Source: Pseudomonadota bacterium | GTDB lineage: Bacteria; Pseudomonadota; Gammaproteobacteria; Burkholderiales; Sulfuriferulaceae | DNA length: 64,000 bases | NCBI GenBank assembly: GCA_021786845.1 | Contig: JAJYMO010000097.1 | Coordinates: 1-64,000, forward strand | Reading direction: 5' to 3' | In this document: positions 1 through 10,920 of the stretch, in pieces | Numbering within the stretch: the first letter of the stretch is position 1 | Layout: each line of letters starts with the position of its first letter | The notes under the pieces: generated by a model | Database searches by the model: none | Told to the model about the DNA's origin: nothing | The model's input: only the letters and a program-made list of their open reading frames with translations | Made by a program: the position numbers and the translations under genes

Positions 1-2
1 TG

Positions 3-149
3 GCGATGGCAGCACTGGGCCTTGCTACCCACGTTTCTGCTATTCGCCAGGCAGGTATCAAACCGCTTTTACTGGCTACCATATTATTTGCATGGTTAGT
101 GATAGGTGGTGCGCTGGTCAATAATGTGGTGAATTCGCTGTTGCATTAA
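3..149 (+). CDS. C-terminal fragment of YeiH-type putative sulfate exporter family membrane protein (truncated by window edge)
   Basis: Open frame from the window edge: [48 protein letters not shown]; resembles the C-terminus of the YeiH/UPF0324 family. Confidence 0.6.
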   Translation, partial: AMAALGLATHVSAIRQAGIKPLLLATILFAWLVIGGALVNNVVNSLLH

Positions 150-181
150 ATCACCTCTGTACCTCGCATCTATGCATATGA

Positions 182-217
182 AAACGACAAACCCGGATTT
201 ATCCGGGTTTGTCGTTT
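182..217. terminator. Perfect 17-bp inverted repeat, probable bidirectional Rho-independent terminator
   Basis: AAACGACAAACCCGGAT-TT-ATCCGGGTTTGTCGTTT, lying between convergent genes. Confidence 0.85.
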
Positions 218-296
218 CAGCGTTTCAAATTAAGCGCGTTGCCACAGCGGTTTCAGGTACTCGCAAAAAATGTGATACTTTAAATCTCGCTGACAA

Positions 297-896
297 TTAA
301 AGCTTCGCCGCATTTTTGGCCAGATATTGCGCTACACCACCCGGAGACGCGTTCATGCCATCATCCCCTTTTTTCCAGCCTGCCGGACACACCTCGCCAT
401 GCTCTTCAGTGAACTGAAGCGCATCAATCATGCGTAACATTTCATCAATATTGCGCCCTAATGGCAAATCATTGACCACCTGGTGGCGCACGATACCCGC
501 CCGGTCAATCAGGAAAGAACCGCGTAATGCCACGCCGCCATCCAGTTCTACGTCGTAGGCTTTGCAAATTTCATGTTTGACATCAGCCACCAGGGTATAT
601 TTAACCTGGCCGATACCCCCTTTGTCGATAGGCGTATTTTTCCAGGCCAGATGTGTGAACTGGGAATCAATGGATACTCCCAACACTTCCACGCCACGTT
701 GGGTGAATTCTTGCAAACGGTGGTCGAAAGCGATCAACTCCGAAGGACACACGAAAGTAAAATCGAGGGGGTAGAAAAACAACACCACATATTTTTTATT
801 GGTAAACTCAGAAAATGTGATGTTAATTATTTCATTATTGCCCAGCACTGCTGCGGCGGTAAAATCAGGGGCTTTTTTGCATACGAGCACAGACAC
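297..896 (-). CDS. Peroxiredoxin (AhpC/TSA, 2-Cys type)
   Basis: FYPLDFTFVCPSE and GEVCPAGWKKG motifs. Confidence 0.95.
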   Translation of the reverse strand: MSVLVCKKAPDFTAAAVLGNNEIINITFSEFTNKKYVVLFFYPLDFTFVCPSELIAFDHRLQEFTQRGVEVLGVSIDSQFTHLAWKNTPIDKGGIGQVKYTLVADVKHEICKAYDVELDGGVALRGSFLIDRAGIVRHQVVNDLPLGRNIDEMLRMIDALQFTEEHGEVCPAGWKKGDDGMNASPGGVAQYLAKNAAKL

Positions 897-1072
897 GATA
901 AATCTCCTTAAAAAATTACAGTCATTAAATTAACTATGATCATCACCAAATTTTATGCAAAATCCGGAATAACAAATGACATAATGCATTGGCTATCACT
1001 CGCAAAGCTTATCACGGTAGGCAACAAACTGATAGAATCTAACCATTGCCGTGTTACTTGTCAATCAGCTTA

Positions 1073-2098
1073 ATGAAAATCATTCAGGATCTTGCACACC
1101 CTCCTACCCCGTCCGTCATTGCCGCATGGATAATTACGGTTAGCTTACTCAGTCTAATTTTAATTTTGCACCTGCTACCCGCCTTGTTGGCAGGCTTACT
1201 GGTATATGAATTGGTGGGGCTGTTGTCACCTTATATTGCCCGCCATTTACCTGGTCAACGCTCAAAATTTACTGCGATTGCAGTACTGGCGGCATTGGCC
1301 ATGATTTTGATAAGTACGGCGGCACTGAGTTTGCTGACTTTTTTTAGATCTGATGTCGGCAGTTTAACTGCCCTGCTCGCCCGTTTAGACACGATTTTGA
1401 ATGGCGCGCGTGCCGCAGTCCCTGGTTGGGCGTTAAGTTATTTGCCTGCCGATACGGTGACTATACAACAAAGCATCAGTGCATGGTTAAGTGCGCATGC
1501 GATAAAACTACAGCTGGCTGGCACGGAGCTGGGAAGGTTAATTGTGCATGTCTTGCTTGGCATGATTATCGGTGCGATTTTGTCGCTCAGAATCGCTCAA
1601 ATCGATGATACCCCTCGCCCGCTCAGTGTGGCGCTCAAGGAGCGTGCATCGCGAGTGAGGCTGGCTTTCAGCCGTATTATTCGTGCCCAAGTGCGTATCG
1701 CCAGTATCAATGCCCTCATCACGACCGTTTATTTGACGCTGATTTTACCTTTGGCAGGCGTCCATTTGCCATTAATCAAAACCATGATTGTCATCACTTT
1801 CGTCGCGGGTCTTATTCCGGTCATTGGTAACCTGATGTCCAACAGCGTCATTATTATTGTCAGCTTGAGTCAATCGTTAAATGTAGCACTGGCCTCCCTG
1901 GCCTTCCTGTTGCTTATCCATAAGCTCGAATATTTTCTCAATGCACGCATTGTCGGTGGGAGGATTCAGGCCCGAGCGTGGGAATTATTAATCGCCATGC
2001 TGTTCATGGAAGCCGCATTTGGAATCACGGGTTTACTGGCTGCACCCATCTATTATGCTTATATTAAAAATGAACTCACCTCTCAAAACTGGATATGA
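1073..2098 (+). CDS. AI-2E/PerM-like family transporter
   Basis: Multi-TM protein with VGGRIQARAWELLIAMLFMEAAFGITGLLAAPIYYAYIKNEL C-terminus; start chosen at MKIIQDLAHPP. Confidence 0.75.
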   Translation: MKIIQDLAHPPTPSVIAAWIITVSLLSLILILHLLPALLAGLLVYELVGLLSPYIARHLPGQRSKFTAIAVLAALAMILISTAALSLLTFFRSDVGSLTALLARLDTILNGARAAVPGWALSYLPADTVTIQQSISAWLSAHAIKLQLAGTELGRLIVHVLLGMIIGAILSLRIAQIDDTPRPLSVALKERASRVRLAFSRIIRAQVRIASINALITTVYLTLILPLAGVHLPLIKTMIVITFVAGLIPVIGNLMSNSVIIIVSLSQSLNVALASLAFLLLIHKLEYFLNARIVGGRIQARAWELLIAMLFMEAAFGITGLLAAPIYYAYIKNELTSQNWI

Positions 2099-3840
2099 AG
2101 GTTATAATGACGCGTTTTTCCTTATTCGTCTCTCAGGTCAGAACCGTTTTGAATACTAGCCGCCCCACTCCGCACCCACTGTTAATTGGGTTGTTGTTCG
2201 CCATACTGGCTGTCTTGTGGTTCGCCACTCTGAATCACAATGCGCTGGTGCGTCCCGATGAAGGCCGCTATGCGGAAATTCCGCGTGAAATGCTGGTGAG
2301 CGGCGATTGGATTACCCCACGCCTCAATGGTTTAAAATATTTTGAAAAGCCAGCCTTGCAATATTGGATGACCGCCAGTGCCTATGCTTTGTTTGGTCAA
2401 CACGAGTGGACAGCTCGTTTATGGTCTGCCCTGACCGGGTTTTTAGGTATCCTGATGGTGTATTTTACCGGTTCACGTCTTTATGGGATTCGTGCTGGGC
2501 TGATCTCTGCGTTGGTCTTGTCGAGCAGCTTCCTGTATTTCGCTATCGGGCACATTAATATCCTGGATATGGGTGTCACGTTCTTCATGAACCTGAGTTT
2601 GTCGGCGTTGTTGTTGGCACAAATCAGCACGACGCGCACGGCACAACGCAACTGGATGCTGCTGTGCTGGCTGGCAATGGGTTTGTCGATGTTGAGCAAA
2701 GGTTTAATCGGTATTGCTATTCCCGGTGCTGTGCTGATTTTTTACAGCATATTGGCGCGTGATCTCCAAATCTGGAAACGTTTGCACATCGGGGCAGGTT
2801 TATTGGTGTTTACCGTAGTTACTCTGCCCTGGTTTGCATTGGTTTCACGTGCCAATCCAGAGTTTTTGTGGTTTTTTTTCGTGCATGAGCATTTTTTACG
2901 TTATTTGACCCCGGTCAGTGGTCGTGTGCACCCATGGTTTAGCTTCTTTCCAATTGTCATGCTGGGTATTTTGCCCTGGCTTTTACCCATGCTCCATGCT
3001 TTGAGACGTGGATGGGACAAAGAAACCACACTCAATTTTTCCGCCAGCCATTCAGAAAATTTTTCTGCCAATCGTTTGCTGTTAGTATGGACAGGTTTTA
3101 TTTTTGTATTTTTCTCTGTTTCACACTCCAAATTAGTCCCTTATATTTTGCCGATTTTTCCTGCAATGGCCCTGTTGATGGGTGAACGTTTGGATCAAAT
3201 CAGTGGGAAAATTTTAAGCTGGCAATTGGCTGCAGCACTGCCCTTCGCTCTGGCTTTATTTGCGTTGGCACCCCTGGCGACACGGAGTGCCAGCAATGAA
3301 GTCCCTTATGCCCTGTTTGCACACTTTGTGCCCTGGATACAAGCAGGGGCTCTCCTGTGGGTAGCGGGTACAGTGATCGCAGTTGTGTTGGCGCGACAAG
3401 AACGTATTCTGAGCGCGATCACTGTCATGGCGTTGTTTTCATTATTGATGGGGCAAGCCGTTTATCTGGGCTACAATGTCATGTCACCTGCCAGCTCTGG
3501 CAAACTTATTGCACAGCAAATCAAACCCTGGCTCAAGCCGGGTGTGCCGTTTTATAGCGTGTCCATGTACGAACAAACCCTGCCACCGTATTTGCAGCGC
3601 ACCATGACCATGGTGGCTGATCAAGACGAAATGGCGTTTGGCATTCAACAAGAACCCAACAAGTGGATACCTACCGTGGCAGAATTCGAGCGTATTTGGC
3701 CACAACAACCTTATGCGTTAGCGGTCATGTCACCCAAAGAGTATGATCTGTTGCGTCAACACGGTCTGGCGATGCGCGTCATTGCACGTGACACACGCAG
3801 GGTTGTTGTCACAACACCTGCACGAGGAGCGCAGCAATGA
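2095..3840 (+). CDS. ArnT-like glycosyltransferase (GT39/GT83 family), first copy
   Basis: RPDEGRYAEIPREMLVSGDWITPRLNGLKYFEKPALQYW motif, many TM segments; ATGA overlap with upstream gene. Confidence 0.85.
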   Translation: MKVIMTRFSLFVSQVRTVLNTSRPTPHPLLIGLLFAILAVLWFATLNHNALVRPDEGRYAEIPREMLVSGDWITPRLNGLKYFEKPALQYWMTASAYALFGQHEWTARLWSALTGFLGILMVYFTGSRLYGIRAGLISALVLSSSFLYFAIGHINILDMGVTFFMNLSLSALLLAQISTTRTAQRNWMLLCWLAMGLSMLSKGLIGIAIPGAVLIFYSILARDLQIWKRLHIGAGLLVFTVVTLPWFALVSRANPEFLWFFFVHEHFLRYLTPVSGRVHPWFSFFPIVMLGILPWLLPMLHALRRGWDKETTLNFSASHSENFSANRLLLVWTGFIFVFFSVSHSKLVPYILPIFPAMALLMGERLDQISGKILSWQLAAALPFALALFALAPLATRSASNEVPYALFAHFVPWIQAGALLWVAGTVIAVVLARQERILSAITVMALFSLLMGQAVYLGYNVMSPASSGKLIAQQIKPWLKPGVPFYSVSMYEQTLPPYLQRTMTMVADQDEMAFGIQQEPNKWIPTVAEFERIWPQQPYALAVMSPKEYDLLRQHGLAMRVIARDTRRVVVTTPARGAQQ

Positions 3841-4208
3841 ACCCCTTAAGCTGGTTATTGCTGGGGGTTTGTGTTCTGTTGAATGCTGCGGCACAATTGC
3901 TGTTAAAAGCCGGTGCGCGCCAGCTTGGCGAGATAACCCTTTCTATCCACAACATCTTGCCAATGGGCTTAAAGTTAGCTTTTGAGCCCCATATTTTTGC
4001 CGGTTTAACCTGTTACGTGCTCAGTGTCGTATTGTGGATTGTGGTGTTGTCGCGGGTGGAAGTCAGTGTGGCTTACCCGCTGACTTCTTTTGGTTATATT
4101 CTCACTGCGCTGGCTTCATGGTGGCTGTTTGGTGAATCACTCAGTATCGAGCGTGTGGTGGGGATTGCCGTGATTATGTTTGGTGTGTTTTTAATTACTC
4201 GAAGCTAA
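3837..4208 (+). CDS. SMR/EamA-like small membrane protein (ArnE/ArnF-like flippase subunit)
   Basis: 123 aa, 4 TM; LLLKAGARQLG and VEVSVAYPLTSFGYILTALASWWLFGESLS; position inside arn cluster. Confidence 0.8.
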   Translation: MNPLSWLLLGVCVLLNAAAQLLLKAGARQLGEITLSIHNILPMGLKLAFEPHIFAGLTCYVLSVVLWIVVLSRVEVSVAYPLTSFGYILTALASWWLFGESLSIERVVGIAVIMFGVFLITRS

Positions 4209-4215
4209 AAAATAT

Positions 4216-5334
4216 ATGTTACCGTTTACCCGCCCTGCGCTTGACGCTGCCACCATTGAATCCGTCTGTGATGTGCTACGCTCAGGTTGGCTCACCAGCG
4301 GTCCAAAAGTCCAGGCATTTGAACGTGAATTGTCCCTTATTCTTGGCAATCGCCCGGTGCGCAGTCTGAATTCAGGTACCGCCGCTCTGGAAATCGCACT
4401 GGATTTGATTGATATTCAAGCAGGCGACGAAGTCATTACCACACCCCTGTCTTGGGTCGCCACGGCCAATGTCATTGTGCTGGCAGGCGCTACGCCCGTA
4501 TTTGTGGATGTCGACCCTGTGACACGCAATATTGATTTAAATCTGATCAAGGCCGCGATTACCCCACGCACACGCGCCATCATCGCGGTGGATTTGGCTG
4601 GTCTGCCGGTGGACCGTGATGCCTTGTATGCCTTGGCAACAGCACATCAGTTACGGGTGATAGAAGATGCTGCGCAATCTTTTGGCGCCAATTGGCGCGG
4701 CAAGCCGATAGGCAGTTTTGGCGATTTGGTCGCATTTAGCTTTCACGCCAACAAGAATATCACCACTGGTGAAGGCGGCTGTTTGGTGTTGCCCGATGCG
4801 GCGCTTATCCCTTTGTGTGAAAAATTGCGCCTGCAAGGTGTGGTGCGCACTGCCGATGGCAGCATGGAAGTCGATGTGGCCGGCGGAAAATTCAATCTAA
4901 CCGACATCGCTGCGGCCATAGGTCTGGGTCAATTGCCCCATTTAACTGCTTTTACTCAACGTCGACGTGAGCTGGCGCAACAGTATTTTTCGCAAATTGA
5001 CCCTGCCTGGGGGTTTGAGCTGCCACTTGCCGACATGACGCAAAGCAATTGGCACATGTTTCAGTTGGTCTTGCCTTTGGCGCGGCTGCATATCAGCCGG
5101 GGCGAATTTATTACGAAAATACGTAATCTTGACATCGCGTTGGGTGTGCACTACCCACCCATACACCTGTTCGCACTCTATCGGAAAATGGGGTTCGGCG
5201 CAGGGCAGTTTCCTCATGCAGAACATATCGGTGCAGGCACCATTACCCTGCCCCTGTTTCCCGGTATGACAGACGAAGATGTCACACGAGTGTGCGCCGC
5301 ATTGCGCAAAACACTGCTGGAGAATTTAGTATGA
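4216..5334 (+). CDS. arnB: DegT/DnrJ/EryC1/StrS aminotransferase, ArnB-like
   Basis: LPFTRPALDAATIESVCDVLRSGWLTSGPKVQAFE; EDAAQSFGA; FSFHANKNITTGEGG (PLP lysine). Confidence 0.88.
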   Translation: MLPFTRPALDAATIESVCDVLRSGWLTSGPKVQAFERELSLILGNRPVRSLNSGTAALEIALDLIDIQAGDEVITTPLSWVATANVIVLAGATPVFVDVDPVTRNIDLNLIKAAITPRTRAIIAVDLAGLPVDRDALYALATAHQLRVIEDAAQSFGANWRGKPIGSFGDLVAFSFHANKNITTGEGGCLVLPDAALIPLCEKLRLQGVVRTADGSMEVDVAGGKFNLTDIAAAIGLGQLPHLTAFTQRRRELAQQYFSQIDPAWGFELPLADMTQSNWHMFQLVLPLARLHISRGEFITKIRNLDIALGVHYPPIHLFALYRKMGFGAGQFPHAEHIGAGTITLPLFPGMTDEDVTRVCAALRKTLLENLV

Positions 5335-6323
5335 ATCCACCAAAATTATCTGTGGTTATCCCGGTTTATAATGAAGAAGCTGGCCTGGATGTGCTGTTTG
5401 CCCGCTTGTACCCTGCTTTGGATGCGTTGGCGGTGCCTTATGAAATCATTTTCATCAATGACGGCAGCCGTGACCGTTCCGCTGCCCTGTTACGCGAGCA
5501 GTATCACTTGCGCCAGGATGTCACCCGGGTCATTTTGTTGGCGGGTAATTTTGGGCAGCATATGGCTATTCTGTCCGGATTTGCCCATTGTCGCGGTGAA
5601 CGCATCGTAACGCTGGATGCCGACCTGCAAAATCCACCCGAAGAAATTCACAAACTGCTGGCCAAAATGGATGCCGGTTACGATTACGTCGGCGGCGTGC
5701 GGCAACAACGGCAAGATGTATTTTGGCGGCGTCAAGCCTCGTGGGCGATGAACCGTCTGCGCGAGCGCATCACGCATGTGGTCATGAGCGACCAGGGCTG
5801 CATGTTGCGCGCGTACAGCCGCGACATCATCCTCGCCATCAACCACAGCCATGAAGCCAACACCTTCATCCCCGCGCTGGCCTATACCTATGCACGCAAC
5901 CCGGGAGAAGTCGATGTGGCGCATGAGGAGCGCGCCGCAGGAGAATCAAAATATTCGCTCTATCAATTGATTCGGCTCAATTTTGATCTGGTGACAGGAT
6001 TTTCATTGATGCCGCTGCAAATTTTTTCACTGGTCGGTCTGGCTTTATCGGGTTTGTCTGCATTGTTTGTGGTCTATCTGGCATTACGGCGTGTTTTTCT
6101 CGGTCCGGAAGTTGATGGGGTATTTACCCTGTTTGCCATCCTATTCTTTCTGATCGGCGTGATTTTGTTCGGTATTGGCTTATTGGGTGAATACGTGGGG
6201 CGGATTTACATGCAGGTGCGCCAGCGTCCACGCTACCTGATTGATGCCATTTTGCAGCAACCTTCCGTAAACCCAATACCTCAAGCCTCCTTATTGTCTC
6301 CAACGCCAGAGTCTGCACGATGA
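5331..6323 (+). CDS. arnC: Family 2 glycosyltransferase, ArnC-like
   Basis: KLSVVIPVYNEEAGLD, FINDGSRDRS, LDADLQNPPEEI; two C-terminal TM helices; ATGA overlap; start at MNPPKLS. Confidence 0.9.
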   Translation: MNPPKLSVVIPVYNEEAGLDVLFARLYPALDALAVPYEIIFINDGSRDRSAALLREQYHLRQDVTRVILLAGNFGQHMAILSGFAHCRGERIVTLDADLQNPPEEIHKLLAKMDAGYDYVGGVRQQRQDVFWRRQASWAMNRLRERITHVVMSDQGCMLRAYSRDIILAINHSHEANTFIPALAYTYARNPGEVDVAHEERAAGESKYSLYQLIRLNFDLVTGFSLMPLQIFSLVGLALSGLSALFVVYLALRRVFLGPEVDGVFTLFAILFFLIGVILFGIGLLGEYVGRIYMQVRQRPRYLIDAILQQPSVNPIPQASLLSPTPESAR

Positions 6324-7237
6324 CACGAGCCGTGGTGTTTGCCTACCACGATGTCGGCGTTCGTTGTCTGTCGGTATTGCTGGATGCGGGCGTGGAGGTG
6401 GCTTTAGTGGTCACTCACCAGGATTCGGCCAACGAAACCATTTGGTTTAGCAGTGTTGCCGAACTGTCCAGGCGGCATAACTTGCCTTGCATTACGCCTG
6501 ACGACCCCAATACAGAACAAATCGTAAAGAAAATCAGTGCATTAAAGCCTGATTTTTTGTTTTCATTTTATTACCGGATGATGCTGAAAGCCCCGCTGCT
6601 CGGCGTTCCAAAACAGGGTGCGCTGAATATGCACGGTTCTTTATTACCCCATTATCGGGGCCGTGTTCCCGTAAACTGGGCAATTATCTACGGTGAAACA
6701 CAAACCGGTGCCAGTCTGCACTACATGACCGAAAAACCGGATGCGGGCAATCTGGTCGGTCAAACTGCTGTGCCCATTTTGCGTGACGATCTGGCCATAG
6801 ATGTGTTTCACAAGGTTGTTTGCGCGGCGGAAGTCACCTTGCACCAAGTTTTACCGGCATTGTTGGCGGGTAATGCGCCTTCTGCACCGCTCAACCTCAA
6901 ACAAGGCAGCTACTTTGGCGGACGCCGGGCAGAGGACGGTCTGATTAATTGGTCGGCTTCGGCCATGGACATCCATAATTTGATACGCGCTGTCGCGCCA
7001 CCCTATCCCGGCGCGTTCACCACCCTGCTGAAAAAGCCGTTAAAAGTATTGCGGAGTCGGTTGATTGACAATTTACCTCATGCCAACGCCGTGTTTTTTT
7101 GCGATAATGACGCCTGCTACGCGCAATGCGGGGGCGGCGGAACGCTGCAACTGCTGGAATTGGAATGGGATGGGCAGCTTTTGAGTCCGAAAGACTTCCA
7201 AAACCTGACGGACGGACAAATTGTTGCACTGACATAA
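6320..7237 (+). CDS. Formyltransferase (ArnA N-terminal-domain-like, separate polypeptide)
   Basis: [48 protein letters not shown] catalytic block. Confidence 0.88.
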   Translation: MTRAVVFAYHDVGVRCLSVLLDAGVEVALVVTHQDSANETIWFSSVAELSRRHNLPCITPDDPNTEQIVKKISALKPDFLFSFYYRMMLKAPLLGVPKQGALNMHGSLLPHYRGRVPVNWAIIYGETQTGASLHYMTEKPDAGNLVGQTAVPILRDDLAIDVFHKVVCAAEVTLHQVLPALLAGNAPSAPLNLKQGSYFGGRRAEDGLINWSASAMDIHNLIRAVAPPYPGAFTTLLKKPLKVLRSRLIDNLPHANAVFFCDNDACYAQCGGGGTLQLLELEWDGQLLSPKDFQNLTDGQIVALT

Positions 7238-7260
7238 CCTCTCAACTACTAGGAAAACGC

Positions 7261-8304
7261 ATGAAAAAAATTCTGATTTTGGGTGTTAACGGTTTTATTG
7301 GCCACCACCTGTCAAAACGCATACTTGAATCCACCGATTGGGAAATCTACGGTATGGACATGATGCGTGACAAGATGAACGACTTTCTTGATCACCCGCG
7401 TTTCCATTTTTTTGAGGGCGACATCACAATCAACAAGGAATGGATAGAGTACCACGTCAAAAAATGCGATGTGGTATTGCCTTTGGTAGCGATTGCCACA
7501 CCATCCGTCTATGTCAGCGATCCATTGCGTGTGTTTGAGCTGGATTTTGAAGCCAATTTGCCTATTGTGCGTCAGTGCGTGAAATACAAAAAACGCATCC
7601 TGTTTCCCTCCACATCCGAAGTCTATGGCATGTGTCATGACGAACAGTTTGATTCCGAGCAATCTGAACTGGTATTGGGGCCCATTAACAAACCCCGCTG
7701 GATTTATTCCTGCAGCAAACAGCTCATGGATCGCGTAATCTGGGCGTACGGCATGAAAGGCGAGCTGGATTTCACCTTATTCCGCCCTTTTAACTGGATA
7801 GGTGCCGGTTTGGACAGCATTCACACGCCAAAAGAAGGCAGTTCCCGCGTCATTACCCAGTTTTTGGGCCATATTGTGCGCGGCGAAGACATCAAACTGG
7901 TGGACGGTGGACATCAAAAACGTGCTTTCACCTACATTGCCGATGGCATTTCAGCCATGATGAAAATTATTGATAATGTCGATGGCATCGCTTCGGGAAA
8001 AATTTACAACATCGGTAATCCGCACAACAATCATTCTATTCGCGATCTGGCGCACATGATGCTGGATTTGGCCAAACAATATCCCGAATACCGCGACAGT
8101 GCGGCCAAAGTCAAGATCATCGAAACCACTGCCGATGCCTATTATGGCAAAGGTTACCAGGACGTACAAAATCGCGTGCCAAAAATCGACAACACCATGC
8201 AAGAGCTGGGCTGGAAACCCGAATACACCATGGCGCAATCCCTGGAACAAGTGTTTGAAGCCTATCGCAGTCAAGTGGGTGCTGCTCGCGCACTGATGGA
8301 TTAA
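7261..8304 (+). CDS. NAD-dependent epimerase/decarboxylase (ArnA C-terminal-domain-like UDP-GlcA decarboxylase)
   Basis: [21 protein letters not shown] Rossmann motif; [28 protein letters not shown] (YxxxK). Confidence 0.9.
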   Translation: MKKILILGVNGFIGHHLSKRILESTDWEIYGMDMMRDKMNDFLDHPRFHFFEGDITINKEWIEYHVKKCDVVLPLVAIATPSVYVSDPLRVFELDFEANLPIVRQCVKYKKRILFPSTSEVYGMCHDEQFDSEQSELVLGPINKPRWIYSCSKQLMDRVIWAYGMKGELDFTLFRPFNWIGAGLDSIHTPKEGSSRVITQFLGHIVRGEDIKLVDGGHQKRAFTYIADGISAMMKIIDNVDGIASGKIYNIGNPHNNHSIRDLAHMMLDLAKQYPEYRDSAAKVKIIETTADAYYGKGYQDVQNRVPKIDNTMQELGWKPEYTMAQSLEQVFEAYRSQVGAARALMD

Positions 8305-8315
8305 CTGGAACAACG

Positions 8316-9218
8316 ATGCGGATGCTGGCGCTTAAAGTGGATGTGGACACATGGCGTGGTACGCGCGATGGCGTGCCGCGCCTGGTCGAACTCATGCAAC
8401 GCCACAAGGCTGGTGGAACATTTTTGTTCAGCCTTGGGCCGGACCACACCGGGCGTGCGATTCGCCGCATATTCCGGCCGGGGTTTATGCAGAAAGTCTC
8501 GCGCACTTCGGTACTTGAACACTACGGTTTAAAAACTTTGTTGTATGGTACGCTGCTGCCAGGCCCGGATATTTCACGGCGCGGTGCGGATATCCTGCGT
8601 CAGGTGGCTGCAGCGGGATTTGAAACAGGCATTCACACTTACGATCACATTAAATGGCAAGATTTTGTCGCTGGGCGCGATGCAGCGTGGACACTTGCTG
8701 AAATGAACGAAGCCAAAGCCAATTATCAGCGCGTGTTTGGTTGCAATCCCACTACACACGGCGCAGCCGGCTGGCAAATGAATGATGCCGCATTTCATCA
8801 CGAACTCGAATGGGGTATGGCCTATTGTTCCGACACTCGCGGTACCCATCCATTTATCCCCGTGTTAAAAAATGGCCAAACCAGCTGCCCACAACTGCCC
8901 ACCACCCTGCCCACTCTGGATGAACTGATTGGTATCGGAGACATCGACACCCACAACGTCGCGCAGCACCTGCTGGATTTGACGGAAAAGGAATCCCCAA
9001 CAGGGCATGTTTATACCCTGCACGCAGAACTGGAAGGCATGAAACTTGCCCCGGTGTTTGAACAGTTGCTCACCGGTTGGCAGCAGCAAGGTTATCAATT
9101 AGTCAGCATGGCGGATTATTTTTCGGCATTCGATATGAACAAGCTTCCTCATGAGCGTGTTGTTCAAGGCTCAATCGAAGGTCGCTCTGGTGTACTCGCA
9201 CTTCAATCCCAACAATAG
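8316..9218 (+). CDS. arnD: Polysaccharide deacetylase family, ArnD-like deformylase
   Basis: LALKVDVDTWRGTRDGVPRL; TGIHTYDHIKWQDF; YTLHAELEG. Confidence 0.88.
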   Translation: MRMLALKVDVDTWRGTRDGVPRLVELMQRHKAGGTFLFSLGPDHTGRAIRRIFRPGFMQKVSRTSVLEHYGLKTLLYGTLLPGPDISRRGADILRQVAAAGFETGIHTYDHIKWQDFVAGRDAAWTLAEMNEAKANYQRVFGCNPTTHGAAGWQMNDAAFHHELEWGMAYCSDTRGTHPFIPVLKNGQTSCPQLPTTLPTLDELIGIGDIDTHNVAQHLLDLTEKESPTGHVYTLHAELEGMKLAPVFEQLLTGWQQQGYQLVSMADYFSAFDMNKLPHERVVQGSIEGRSGVLALQSQQ

Positions 9219-9240
9219 CCATTAACCACGTCAAAATTTA

Positions 9241-10884
9241 ATGAAACACTTGCACCAAACACGCACTCTCTTGCCTTTAAACTGGGTACTTATTCTGGCT
9301 ATTGCCTACGTGTTGCCCGGCCTCATCGGCCACGACCCATGGAAACAGGATGAGCCTTATATTCTGGGTATTATTCAGCACATGCTGGTTTACCACGATT
9401 GGGTGGTACCCAACGATGCAGGTGTTCCTTTTATGGAAAAGCCACCATTGTATTATTGGACAGGGGCTTTTTTCGCCACACTCACCCATTCCTGGTTGCC
9501 CTTGCATAATGGCATACGCCTGGCCAGCGGGTTCTTTACCGCGCTCACACTGTTGTTTACCGGATTAACCGCGCGCGCGGTGTGGGGCGATGGTTATGGT
9601 CGCCTCGCCGTGCTGGCGCTCATCGCCAGTTTTGGCTTGCTGTTTGAAAGCCACATCATGATTACCGATGTGCCGATGCTGACTGGGTATACCATTGCCT
9701 ACTACGGTTTATTGCGTGCGATCGATCGTCCGGTTTGGGGTGGTTTCTGGCTGGGTAGCGGCACCGGCATCGGTTTTCTTGCCAAAGGCATGTTGATTCC
9801 CGGGGTATTAGCGGTGACTATGTTGTTGTTGCTGTTGTTCCCCCTTTGGCGTAAACGCCCATTTGTTGTGGCATTGGGCATTGCCCTGCTCGCTGCGTTG
9901 CCCTGGTTTATTATTTGGCCTGCTGCATTGTGGTTGCGCTCAGTGCCTTTGTTTTATGAATGGTTTTGGCTCAATAATGTTGGGCGCTTTCTCGGCTTTG
10001 CAGTCCCGCAATTGGGCGCAAGCAACAACCCGGTGTTCTGGCTCAGAACCTTGCCGTGGTTTGCCTGGCCGGTTTTGCCCCTGGCATTGCTGACGCTATG
10101 GCGTGAACGCCAGCGTATCACTCTGCACATTGGGTTACAGGCGGGCCTGGTGGGATTTCTGGTTTATCTGGCTGTGATGCAAGGCTCAGCTTCAGCGCGC
10201 ACCGCCTACGGTCTACCGATGCTGATTAGCCTGACATTGCTCGCTACGCCCAGCACCATCGCCTTGCCAAATGCCATCAATCGCTTGGGCGATTATTTCG
10301 CACGCCTGATCTTTTTACCGGCGATTATTTTAAGCTGGCTGGTTTGGGGGATGATGCAAATCACCCATCAGCCACCCCATTGGGAGTGGTTAACCAGAGG
10401 TCTCTCGCCTGGTTTTGTCATGCCTTTCCACCCCATTGCTGTACTCATTGCATTCAGTGCCACGCTGGTATGGTTCGCTAATTGGCGGGTTTTCCCTCAT
10501 CTGCGTGAACGTGCTGTATGGGCCACGGCGCTAAGTGTGACGGTTTTTTGGTTACTGTTCTCCACCCTGTGGTTGCCCTGGGTGGACAATGCCAAACGCT
10601 ACCGCGAAGTATTTGCAAGTGTCATCGATCACTTACCCAGAGGCTATCATTGCGTAAGCGGATTGGGATTGAATGAGTCCACCCGCCCCATGTTTGATTA
10701 TTATCTGGGCATGGCGAAGGTTGCTTCCACGCATGAACTTGATCCGCAATGCAATGTCTTGCTCATTGACCAACCCGGGCTTCTGCAACCACCACCGATG
10801 CCAAACTGGAAACTGGTATGGCAAGGCAATCGTCCGCAGGAAGACAAAGACCGGTTTTTGTTGTACGTCAAAACCGCACCATAA
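9241..10884 (+). CDS. ArnT-like glycosyltransferase (GT39/GT83 family), second copy
   Basis: GHDPWKQDEPYILGII, PFMEKPPLYYWTGAFFA; many TM segments. Confidence 0.85.
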   Translation: MKHLHQTRTLLPLNWVLILAIAYVLPGLIGHDPWKQDEPYILGIIQHMLVYHDWVVPNDAGVPFMEKPPLYYWTGAFFATLTHSWLPLHNGIRLASGFFTALTLLFTGLTARAVWGDGYGRLAVLALIASFGLLFESHIMITDVPMLTGYTIAYYGLLRAIDRPVWGGFWLGSGTGIGFLAKGMLIPGVLAVTMLLLLLFPLWRKRPFVVALGIALLAALPWFIIWPAALWLRSVPLFYEWFWLNNVGRFLGFAVPQLGASNNPVFWLRTLPWFAWPVLPLALLTLWRERQRITLHIGLQAGLVGFLVYLAVMQGSASARTAYGLPMLISLTLLATPSTIALPNAINRLGDYFARLIFLPAIILSWLVWGMMQITHQPPHWEWLTRGLSPGFVMPFHPIAVLIAFSATLVWFANWRVFPHLRERAVWATALSVTVFWLLFSTLWLPWVDNAKRYREVFASVIDHLPRGYHCVSGLGLNESTRPMFDYYLGMAKVASTHELDPQCNVLLIDQPGLLQPPPMPNWKLVWQGNRPQEDKDRFLLYVKTAP

Positions 10885-10920
10885 ACGGGATTCTGACGTA
10901 CGGTCCTGAAGGTCGGGAAA

